Assembly (NCBI GenBank): GCA_049324235.1
Contig: JBMOLJ010000050.1
Coordinates: 1-12,342, forward strand
DNA from: UBA1431 sp049324235
GTDB taxonomy: Bacteria; Bacillota; Clostridia; Christensenellales; UBA1431
Direction: 5' to 3'
DNA length: 12,342 nucleotides
Shown: piece after piece, positions 6,715 to 12,342 of the stretch
Layout: each line of letters opens with the position of its first letter
How positions within the stretch are numbered: position 1 is the stretch's first letter
Position numbers and translations under genes: made by a program
The notes under the pieces: generated by a model
The model's input: the letters and a program-made list of their open reading frames with translations, nothing else
What the model was told of the DNA's origin: nothing
The model's database searches: none

Positions 6715-8346
6715 ATGAGCAAAAAATCGTTCGTTGGCGGTGCCGTAATACTAGGCATTGCCGGTATTATCACGAAAGTAATCGGTGCCTTCTACCGCAT
6801 TCCGTTGACGAACATCATTGGTTCAGACGGTGTTGGCATTTATCAGGAAATCTATCCCATTTACGCATTGCTCCTGGTCATTTCCACGGCAGGCATACCC
6901 ACGGGCATATCCAAACTGGTTTCAGCGCATTATGCTAAAGGCGACTACAGAGGCGCGCACAGGGTTTTCAGAACCGCGCTCGTGCTTCTGCTGCTCATCG
7001 GTATCGTTCTATCCGTGGCGATGTACTTTGGCAGCGGGCTTATTGCCAGCATGGTGGGCGATCCGCAATCCGCACTGGCCTTTCAGTATTTATCGCCGGC
7101 GATATTTTTTGTAGCGGTTTTCTCCGCATTCAGGGGCTACTTTCAGGGCCAGCAGATCATGCTGCCCACGGCCTCCTCCCAATTAATGGAGCAGCTCGGG
7201 AAACTCACGATTGGACTGATGCTCGCAGCCGCCTGGCTGCCGTGGGGTGTAGAGTGGGGCGCGGCAGGGACGCTGCTGGGCGTTTCGTTTTCCGAACTGG
7301 CGGCATTCCTCCTGCTGATTTGCATCTATGTTTTCACGATGCGCTCGCGGCGTCAACGGATCAAAAAGAGCGTGTATGTCCCGCGGTCGCAACAGCCTAC
7401 GTTTGGCCGGCTTTCCTGGAATATCGTGGCGATTGCCATTCCGGTGACGATCGGTGCGGGAATCATGCCCTTGATGGGGTTTATCGATGCGGTCATCATC
7501 GGCAACGGACTGCAGGGGATCGGGTATTCAATAGACAGTGCGCGCAGCCTCTACGGGCTCCTGACCGGCGTTGCAACCACACTGGTGGCCATGCCATCCG
7601 TACTCGCATCCGCCTTGCAGATGTCCCTGGTTCCCGCCATTTCCCACGCAAAGGAAAAACGGGATAAGACGGGGGTGAGGATGTCCTCGCTGGTAGGCGT
7701 CAAGCTTGCGCTCTATATATCGCTGCCTTGCGCGGTAGGACTGTTTGCCCTGGCGGAGCCTATCATAAGATGCCTTTATTCAGCGGGGTTAACGCCTGAG
7801 GAAATTACACGAAGCGCACAATTGCTCCAGCAACTGTCCTTCTCGATTATTTTTCTGACGCTGGATCTGACCACGACAGGGATCCTGCAGGGGCTCGGCA
7901 AGGTGATGGTACCCGTCTTTAACCTGTTCATAGGCGCTGTTTTTAAAGTGGTTATCTCCCTGTTACTTATACGGATTCCGTCTATCAACATCACAGGCGC
8001 TATCGTCGGAACCATTGCTTGCTATTTTATATCAAGCAGCCTGAACGTGTGGCAGGTGTCGCGGCGTACGCGCATGCCGTTCAAATTCGTGGATTGTGTG
8101 GTAAAGCCTGTTATCGCCGTTGCTGTGATGGGCGTTTTTGCGTATCTGTTCAACCTGTGGCTGTCACCGGTTACGGGCAAGTGGGTGGCCCTGGGGGCCG
8201 GTATCGGCGGCGGCGTGCTTACGTATTTCGTAATGGTCCTTATTCTGGGCGGGTTAAAACCGGAAGACCTGGATATGATACCGGGTGGGGGAAAGCTCAA
8301 AAGATTCGTAAAACCAAGAGACACCAAAAAAGGGAGAGAACGATGA
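6715..8346 (+). CDS. SpoVB/YabM-family polysaccharide (lipid-linked) flippase, multi-pass membrane protein (543 aa)
   Basis: A MOP-superfamily (MATE/MVF/PST) transporter that moves lipid-linked sugar precursors across the cytoplasmic membrane; SpoVB itself acts in spore cortex peptidoglycan synthesis. The protein is hydrophobic throughout, with about 14 membrane spans. It opens with the family start (SFVGGAVILGIAGIITKVIGAFYRIPLTNIIG) and has YPIYALLLVISTAGIPTGISKLVS and FSAFRGYFQGQQIMLPTASSQLMEQL. Length fits Bacillus SpoVB (518) and YabM (about 530). Its place between spoVT and mazG is that of yabM, so it may be the YabM orthologue rather than SpoVB. The frame is open to GTG 6685, but that lies upstream of the predicted transcription start (about 6688), so ATG 6715 with GGGGGG (6705-6710) is chosen. 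The end overlaps mazG by ATGA. The exact substrate is unknown. Confidence 0.9.
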   Translation: MSKKSFVGGAVILGIAGIITKVIGAFYRIPLTNIIGSDGVGIYQEIYPIYALLLVISTAGIPTGISKLVSAHYAKGDYRGAHRVFRTALVLLLLIGIVLSVAMYFGSGLIASMVGDPQSALAFQYLSPAIFFVAVFSAFRGYFQGQQIMLPTASSQLMEQLGKLTIGLMLAAAWLPWGVEWGAAGTLLGVSFSELAAFLLLICIYVFTMRSRRQRIKKSVYVPRSQQPTFGRLSWNIVAIAIPVTIGAGIMPLMGFIDAVIIGNGLQGIGYSIDSARSLYGLLTGVATTLVAMPSVLASALQMSLVPAISHAKEKRDKTGVRMSSLVGVKLALYISLPCAVGLFALAEPIIRCLYSAGLTPEEITRSAQLLQQLSFSIIFLTLDLTTTGILQGLGKVMVPVFNLFIGAVFKVVISLLLIRIPSINITGAIVGTIACYFISSSLNVWQVSRRTRMPFKFVDCVVKPVIAVAVMGVFAYLFNLWLSPVTGKWVALGAGIGGGVLTYFVMVLILGGLKPEDLDMIPGGGKLKRFVKPRDTKKGRER

Positions 8347-9815
8347 AGCTGACAATCGCGGGAATGGGGCCGGGGCCTGTCTCCATGTGCACGCCGGGCG
8401 TTTTGGATGCGGCAAGGCGGGCGGATGCGCTGCTGCTCCAGACCATGCGTCATCCGGTGGCGCAGTATTTGCAGGAACAGGGCGTTGCATTCAAAACGCT
8501 GGACGCGCTCTACGAGAACGCCGAGGACTTCGACGCGCTGGGCGGGGAAGCGGCGGCATTTATAAAGAAAACCCTGCGCCCGCAGTCCGAGACGGTGTTC
8601 CTCGTCACGGGTGAAGGCCTCTGGGCGCATGCGATGTGCGGCGCGGTATTGCGCATGGCCGCGGAAGCGGGCGCCAAATTACAGCTTATTCCCGGTGTTT
8701 CGCTCCAGGGCGCGGCGCTGGCCGGGGCGCTGGAGGCAAGGACGCCGCTGACGGGCGCAGGCGGCGTGCAGGCGCTGTTCGCATCGGACGTAAATTCCGT
8801 CAGGCCGGACGTGAACCAGACGCTGGTGGTGCTGGAGGTGGACGGGTTCCTGACGGCCGGAGCGGTCAAACTGTGGCTCCTGGAATTCTATCCGCCGGCG
8901 CACCGCATCTGCATGGTGCGTCAGATAAACGGGGCCTTTGATAAACAAATATTGGCTGTTTGCGAACTGGACAGGCAGGAAACAGACCATACAGCCTCCC
9001 TTGTGGTACCTCCCGTCGGGATTGAGGAGCGGGAAAGGTTCGGGTTTGACGCGCTTATCGCCATCATGGACAGGCTGCGGGGCGAAGGCGGCTGCCCATG
9101 GGACAGGGAGCAGACGCACCAGTCGCTCAGGCAGTACCTCATCGAAGAAACGTATGAGGTGCTCGAGGCCATCGACAACGAAGACGACGAAGCGCTGCTG
9201 GACGAGCTGGGGGACGTGCTCCTGCAGGTCGTGTTCCACGCGCGCATTGCAAAGGAGCAGGGGCGGTTTGACGACCGCGACGTCACCACGGCGGTCTGCC
9301 AAAAGATGCTCAGGCGGCACACGCACATATTCGGGGATGCGAAGGCGGAAACGCCGGAGGACGTGCTGGTGAACTGGGAGGCCATCAAGCGGGACGAAAA
9401 GAAACAGGAGACGCAGGCCGAGGTGCTCAAGAGCGTTCCCCGCAATCTGCCTGCCCTTGTCCGCAGCGAGAAGGTGCAGGGCAAGGCCGCGCAGATCGGT
9501 TTTGATTGGGACGATGCCCTAAAGGCGCTTGAAAAGGTGTTTGAAGAGGCGCGCGAAGCCGGGGAGGAACTAAGGCGCGGCGAATCCGGACGGATAAAGG
9601 AGGAAATCGGCGATCTGTTGTTTGCGGTGGTGAATGTGGCGCGGCTTGCGGGCGTGCAGAGCGAGCTTGCCTTAAAGGCTGCTACTGAAAAATTCATCGA
9701 CCGTTTCGGGCATATGGAAAAACTTGCCGGAAAAGAAGGGTCAGGGCTGAATGGGATGCCGCTTTCCGAGATGGATGCGCTTTGGGACCGCGCGAAGAAA
9801 GAGCCGGATTTGTAG
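8343..9815 (+). CDS. mazG: YabN-type MazG nucleoside triphosphate pyrophosphohydrolase with N-terminal methylase-like domain (490 aa)
   Basis: MazG hydrolyses (d)NTPs, including damaged ones, to the monophosphate and pyrophosphate in the cytoplasm. Residues 1-225 form a tetrapyrrole-methylase-like domain (GMGPG at 7-11, LVTGEGLWAHA at 88-97, IPGVSLQGAA at 116-125), as in Bacillus YabN (489 aa). The first MazG domain starts at about 235: GGCPWD (249-254), EE..E (268, 269, 272) and ELGD (288-291), the Mg-binding acidic residues. The second spans about 380-465: EE..E (401, 402, 405), EEIGD (420-424) and FIDRFGHME. The frame is open far upstream into the flippase gene, but ATG 8343 gives the family length and N-terminus and couples translation to the flippase stop through ATGA, with GGGAGAG just before. 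The methylase-like half has no known substrate. Confidence 0.96.
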   Translation: MKLTIAGMGPGPVSMCTPGVLDAARRADALLLQTMRHPVAQYLQEQGVAFKTLDALYENAEDFDALGGEAAAFIKKTLRPQSETVFLVTGEGLWAHAMCGAVLRMAAEAGAKLQLIPGVSLQGAALAGALEARTPLTGAGGVQALFASDVNSVRPDVNQTLVVLEVDGFLTAGAVKLWLLEFYPPAHRICMVRQINGAFDKQILAVCELDRQETDHTASLVVPPVGIEERERFGFDALIAIMDRLRGEGGCPWDREQTHQSLRQYLIEETYEVLEAIDNEDDEALLDELGDVLLQVVFHARIAKEQGRFDDRDVTTAVCQKMLRRHTHIFGDAKAETPEDVLVNWEAIKRDEKKQETQAEVLKSVPRNLPALVRSEKVQGKAAQIGFDWDDALKALEKVFEEAREAGEELRRGESGRIKEEIGDLLFAVVNVARLAGVQSELALKAATEKFIDRFGHMEKLAGKEGSGLNGMPLSEMDALWDRAKKEPDL

Positions 9816-9828
9816 TAAATTTACATCA

Positions 9829-9886
9829 AAATTGGGTACAATTTTATAAACATACTGTGAAAATCCCAATTTATAAGGGTTTTTTT
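9829..9886 (+). terminator. weak terminator with a competing upstream pairing, mazG-hup gap
   Basis: AAAATCCC (9860-9867) and GGGTTTTT (9877-9884) form a hairpin with one T-T mismatch, leading into a T-run (9880-9886); this may end the flippase-mazG transcript. The same CCC (9865-9867), as part of CCCAATTT (9865-9872), also pairs exactly with AAATTGGG (9829-9836). The two folds exclude each other, as in an attenuator, but both are AT-rich and weak. Confidence 0.4.
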
Positions 9887-9970
9887 GAAAAAAATGTTTG
9901 CCAAAAGAAGGAATTTATGGCACCGTAAGGAATTATAAACACTGTTATTTTTCACTAAGGAGGGTATATT

Positions 9971-10243
9971 GTGAACAAGTCAGAACTCATTGCCGCCATC
10001 GCCGACAAGTGCGAAAAGACACGAAAAGATACTGAGCAGACTGTCAACGCTTTTATGGAGGTCGTGACAGAGGCGCTTAGCAAAGATGAGAAGGTACAGT
10101 TGGTGGGATTCGGCACATTTGAGGTGCGCAAACGCGCAGCACGCAAGGGAATCAACCCGTTGACAAAGGAGCCGATCGATATCGCGGCTTCCAAGACGCC
10201 GGTATTCAAGGCTGGCAAGGTTCTCAAAGATTCCGTGAACTAG
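9971..10243 (+). CDS. hup: HU-family DNA-binding protein (90 aa)
   Basis: HU is a small dimeric nucleoid protein that bends and compacts DNA and assists replication, repair and transcription. The sequence is canonical: MNKSELIAAIADKCEKTRKD, GFGTFEVRKRAARKG (46-60), N62-P63 at the tip of the beta arm (P63 is the intercalating proline), and the C-terminal PVFKAGKVLKDSVN. 90 aa is the standard length. The GTG start is fixed by AAGGAGGG (9957-9964) 6 nt upstream and by the family N-terminus. A hup gene between mazG and rqcP is usual in Clostridia but not in Bacillus. It lies 155 nt after mazG, so it may have its own promoter; I could not identify one with confidence. IHF is unlikely in a Firmicute. 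Confidence 0.97.
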   Translation: MNKSELIAAIADKCEKTRKDTEQTVNAFMEVVTEALSKDEKVQLVGFGTFEVRKRAARKGINPLTKEPIDIAASKTPVFKAGKVLKDSVN

Positions 10244-10267
10244 GCGTAAGGAGTATGACCAAAGGCA

Positions 10268-10298
10268 AGAGGCCGGGCTTTTTATAGGTCTGGCCTTT
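10268..10298 (+). other. stem-loop between hup and rqcP
   Basis: AGGCCGGGC (10270-10278) pairs with GGTCTGGCCT (10287-10296) with two G-T wobbles and a T-rich loop containing TTTTT (10279-10283). CAAAGGC (10260-10266) can instead pair with GCCTTTG (10293-10299). No T-run follows the right arm, so it is not a standard terminator. It may be a partial terminator, an mRNA 3'-end stabiliser for hup, or a control element for rqcP. Confidence 0.45.
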
Positions 10299-10325
10299 GC
10301 TATGCCTTCTTGGAAAGGGAGATTT

Positions 10326-10583
10326 ATGAGACTGGATAAGTTCCTGAAGCTCTCGCGCATCATCAAGCGGCGCACCGTGGCCAACGAGGCCTGCTCGGGC
10401 GGCTGCGTGCGTATAAATGGCAAGACGGCCAAGCCCTCGGCTGAGGTGAAGGTCGGGGACATGATCGAGCTGTCTCTGGGACAGCGTGTGATGCGTTATG
10501 AAGTATTAGCGCTGTCCGAGCATGTTTCCAAGCAGGACGCGTCCGCGATGTACCGCGTAGCCGGTGAAGAGAAAGGCGGTTGA
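10326..10583 (+). CDS. rqcP: RqcP (YabO), S4-domain ribosome quality-control factor (85 aa)
   Basis: RqcP binds the 50S subunit with stalled nascent chains and works with RqcH to add alanine tails in bacterial ribosome-associated quality control. It is a single S4 RNA-binding domain: MRLDKFLKLSRIIKRRTVAN, then GGCVRINGKTAKPSAEVKVGDMIEL, with a short C-terminal tail. Length equals Bacillus YabO (86 aa), and the place after mazG/hup is conserved. ATG 10326 is chosen over the in-frame ATG 10302 because AAAGGGAG (10314-10321) lies just before it and MRLDKFL is the family start. It ends 4 nt before ispDF. The Hsp15 family also has an S4 domain, but context and length favour RqcP. Confidence 0.92.
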   Translation: MRLDKFLKLSRIIKRRTVANEACSGGCVRINGKTAKPSAEVKVGDMIELSLGQRVMRYEVLALSEHVSKQDASAMYRVAGEEKGG

Positions 10584-10587
10584 CCGT

Positions 10588-11781
10588 ATGGGGAAAATGG
10601 CGGCCGTGATTCTTGCGGCAGGGAGAAGCCTGCGCATGGAAGACACGAAGGACAAACTCATGATACGCCTGGGCGGGCGCGAGGTCCTTGCCTACGGGCT
10701 GGAGACCTATGCGTCAAGCGGGGTCGTGGACGAGATTGTGCTCGTATGCGTACCGGGCATGGTTGAGGAGATGGAGCAGTGGCTTACAAGGCAGCGCATC
10801 AGCGTACCCGCGCGCGTGATAGAGGGCGGGGAGCACCGCCAGCAGTCGGTGTACAACGCGCTTAGCAGCCTTGATGAACAGGTGGAATATGTGCTCATAC
10901 AGGACGGGGCGCGCGCCTTTATTACCACGGACATCATTGTACGCTGTGCCGAGGCGGTGCGGGAGTACGGCGCGTGCATCGCCGCCGTGCCCGTCAAGGA
11001 TACGGTCAAATGCGCGGACGGCGGCGGTTTTATCAGCCAGACGCCCGAGAGAAGCACGCTGTGGGCGGCGCAGACGCCCCAGTGCTTCCGGCGGGAGCTG
11101 ATCGTTAAAGCCCATAAAAAGGCGATGGAAGACGGGTACCTGGGCACGGACGACGCCGTACTGTGCGAACGCATCGGGTACAGGGTCAAACTGGTGCAGG
11201 GCAGTTACGACAACATTAAGCTCACGACGATAGATGACGTTGCCCTGGGCCGCGCCATACTCGAGCGCACAGGCAGGCTGAGCGCGGCGCATTCGTTCAA
11301 TATGCGGGTGGGCACGGGGACGGACGTGCATGCCCTGGTCAGCGGAAGGGCGCTTATACTGGGCGGCGTGAACGTCCCGCATAACAAGGGCCTGCTGGGG
11401 CACTCGGACGCGGATGTACTCACGCACGCCATTATGGACGCTTTGCTGGGGGCTGCGGCGCTGGGTGACATCGGCGTGCATTTCCCGGATACGGACATGC
11501 GGTATAAGGATGTGCGCAGCATGGATCTTCTCTTACAGGTTGTAAGGATCGTGGATGCGGCGGGATACGGCGTGATCAATGTGGATGCCACGGTGTGCGC
11601 GCAGGCCCCGCGGCTTTCTCCCTATATCCCACGGATGCGCGAAACGCTGGCCACGGCGCTGGGCATACCGCCTGACTGCGTAGGGCTAAAGGCGACTACG
11701 ACAGAGAAACTGGGGTTTGAAGGCCGCGAAGAAGGCATATCGGCGCATGCGGTTGCTTTGCTGCACAAGGTATTGCTATAA
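10588..11781 (+). CDS. ispDF: bifunctional IspD-IspF enzyme of the MEP isoprenoid pathway (397 aa)
   Basis: A fusion of two non-consecutive cytoplasmic MEP-pathway enzymes. IspD (residues 1 to about 230) joins CTP and MEP to give CDP-methylerythritol; IspF cyclises the phosphorylated product, releasing CMP. IspD motifs: AAVILAAGRSLRM (5-17) with R16 and K23 in the places of E. coli R20 and K27, GGEHRQQSVYNAL, VPVKDTV, WAAQTPQCFR, GTDDAVLCE and NIKLTTIDD. IspF starts at M239 and is complete (159 aa): the zinc ligands D246, H248 and H280 correspond to E. coli D8, H10 and H42, followed by GDIGVHFPDTD and KATTTEKLGFEGREEGI. ATG 10588 has AAAGG (10572-10576) about 11 nt upstream and lies 4 nt after rqcP, suggesting coupled translation. 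M239 could in principle serve as an internal start. Confidence 0.96.
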   Translation: MGKMAAVILAAGRSLRMEDTKDKLMIRLGGREVLAYGLETYASSGVVDEIVLVCVPGMVEEMEQWLTRQRISVPARVIEGGEHRQQSVYNALSSLDEQVEYVLIQDGARAFITTDIIVRCAEAVREYGACIAAVPVKDTVKCADGGGFISQTPERSTLWAAQTPQCFRRELIVKAHKKAMEDGYLGTDDAVLCERIGYRVKLVQGSYDNIKLTTIDDVALGRAILERTGRLSAAHSFNMRVGTGTDVHALVSGRALILGGVNVPHNKGLLGHSDADVLTHAIMDALLGAAALGDIGVHFPDTDMRYKDVRSMDLLLQVVRIVDAAGYGVINVDATVCAQAPRLSPYIPRMRETLATALGIPPDCVGLKATTTEKLGFEGREEGISAHAVALLHKVLL

Positions 11782-11782
11782 T
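11753..11782 (+). promoter_or_regulatory. extended -10 promoter overlapping the ispDF stop
   Basis: TATAAT (11777-11782) preceded by TGC is a consensus extended -10, and its bases include the ispDF stop TAA (11779-11781). The -35 candidate TTGCTT (11753-11758), 18 nt upstream, is poor, which extended -10 promoters tolerate. Predicted start is about 11789, giving a leader of about 83 nt. The ten bases TTGCTATAAT are identical to the flippase promoter. Confidence 0.6.
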
Positions 11783-11799
11783 TAGGGTATGTGGAATAA

Positions 11800-11837
11800 G
11801 TCGTTTTACGACGTATTCAGTAGCGGGCATTGCCCGC
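11800..11837 (+). other. two small hairpins in the leader of the last gene
   Basis: GTCGT/ACGAC (11800-11804, 11808-11812, loop TTT) and GCGGGC/GCCCGC (11823-11828, 11832-11837, loop ATT) lie between the predicted transcription start and the Shine-Dalgarno at 11857. No T-run follows either. They could stabilise the 5' end or control translation. Their role is unknown. Confidence 0.45.
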
Positions 11838-11871
11838 AACAGGATAACGAAACCGTACGGAGGTTTTTGGG

Positions 11872-12342
11872 ATGGCCAAGTTTCGGAAAAAGCGCGAGCG
11901 TGCGTCGCAAAGCTCGATGTTTTATGCTATCCGTACCAGAAGCCGCGGCTCCAGGCGCTTCAGGCAGATTGCCACACATCCCGCAACGTTTATTGCGGGA
12001 TGTGCGCTGGTTCTGGCCGTGGCCGTCTGGCTGCTACTCAGCCTGATCATTCCACCGCCTCCGCCTAAGCAGGAACCCGCGCAGAACACCTTCGGCAAGG
12101 TTGCCGGCGAGATCGATACCAAAACGGACGAAACGTTCAAGCCCGACGTGAAGGAGATTATGCTGCGGGTAAGGAAAATCGGCGATCCGGTGATCTACGG
12201 CGATGAAGCCATTTTTGCCGGAGGAACGGACAGCGCGGGGAATCCAAAGCTGCGCACGGTATACCATTATGACTTGAAAACCAAGGCTGACAAACAGCTT
12301 TCCCAGATCGTCCTGCAAAACGACGACATCATGAACCTCACC
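11872..12342 (+). CDS. unrecognised membrane-anchored extracytoplasmic protein, 3' end outside the window (157 codons seen)
   Basis: The frame stays open from ATG 11872 to the window end. The start has a strong Shine-Dalgarno, ACGGAGG (11857-11863), 8 nt upstream. Residues 1-36 are very basic (MAKFRKKRER, RTRSRGSRRFRQ), residues 38-60 form one membrane span (ATFIAGCALVLAVAVWLLLS), and PPPPPK follows, so the chain is probably anchored with its C-terminal part outside. Residues 100-157 (VIYGDEAIFAGG, LRTVYHYDLKTKADKQLS) have the rhythm of WD40/TolB-like propeller repeats, where a short strand is followed by a xYDLKTxxxxxL turn. That reading is an inference from pattern only. It has its own predicted promoter. 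YabP/YabQ, expected here in Bacillus, do not match it. I do not assign a function. Confidence 0.8.
   Translation, partial: MAKFRKKRERASQSSMFYAIRTRSRGSRRFRQIATHPATFIAGCALVLAVAVWLLLSLIIPPPPPKQEPAQNTFGKVAGEIDTKTDETFKPDVKEIMLRVRKIGDPVIYGDEAIFAGGTDSAGNPKLRTVYHYDLKTKADKQLSQIVLQNDDIMNLT

Noticed and set aside
8019..8342. In-frame extension upstream of mazG, giving 598 aa
   Set aside because: It overlaps the conserved C-terminal part of the flippase in another frame; ATG 8343 gives the YabN length and the ATGA overlap.
9820..9850. TTTACA-N19-TATAAA as a promoter for hup
   Set aside because: The spacer is too long, and the proposed transcript would run into the terminator-like hairpin at 9860-9886.
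11789..12046. 85-codon frame starting just after ispDF
   Set aside because: It overlaps the frame at 11872, which has a strong Shine-Dalgarno, a membrane span and stays open to the window end; the 85-codon product has no recognisable feature.
1..12342. Defence system, CRISPR, prophage or biosynthetic island
   Set aside because: Every gene except the last one matches a conserved housekeeping or sporulation family in conserved order; no repeats with regular spacers, integrase or transposase are present.

Overview
The window looks like ordinary chromosomal core DNA from a moderately high-GC, endospore-forming member of the Clostridia (Firmicutes). All genes lie on the + strand. The order prs - pth - mfd - prsA-like - spoVT - spoVB/yabM-like flippase - mazG (yabN type) - hup - rqcP (yabO) - ispDF is the clostridial version of the Bacillus prs-ctc-pth-fin-mfd-spoVT-yabM-yabN-yabO locus. 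SpoVT, the SpoVB-family flippase and a candidate sigma-G-like promoter before spoVT point to a spore former. I cannot name the genus from the sequence.

Layout. Positions 1-106 hold the 3' end of prs, followed by pth (162-734) and mfd (best start 833). The pth-mfd junction carries two perfect hairpins in place of the Bacillus fin gene. A PrsA/SurA-like lipoprotein foldase (4385-5632) follows, with a hairpin between its Shine-Dalgarno and start codon, then a terminator at 5681-5727. spoVT (5916-6473) is a single-gene unit with a terminator on each side. A new unit begins with an extended -10 promoter (about 6654-6681) under a 25-bp dyad. It drives the flippase (6715-8346), which overlaps mazG (8343-9815) by ATGA. 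A structured AT-rich gap precedes hup (9971-10243). rqcP (10326-10583) and a fused ispDF (10588-11781) lie 4 nt apart. A second extended -10 promoter overlaps the ispDF stop and precedes an unrecognised membrane-anchored protein (11872 to the window end, incomplete).

How the genes fit together. Prs makes PRPP. Pth rescues peptidyl-tRNA, RqcP acts in ribosome-associated quality control, and MazG cleans the NTP pool. Mfd couples stalled transcription to repair, and HU compacts DNA. The PrsA-like lipoprotein acts outside the membrane as a foldase or chaperone. SpoVT and the flippase link to sporulation and envelope building. IspDF feeds isoprenoid precursors, including the undecaprenyl carrier used in wall synthesis.

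I found no mobile element, CRISPR array, defence island, rRNA or tRNA, and no strong case for a previously undescribed system. The points most worth a second look are in the non-coding structure: the hairpin-bridged ribosome binding site of the PrsA-like gene, two related hairpins at 775-804 and 5681-5718, the dyad on the flippase promoter, competing pairings before hup, the IspD-IspF fusion where yabP/yabQ would be expected, and the unrecognised last gene with its own promoter and hairpin leader.
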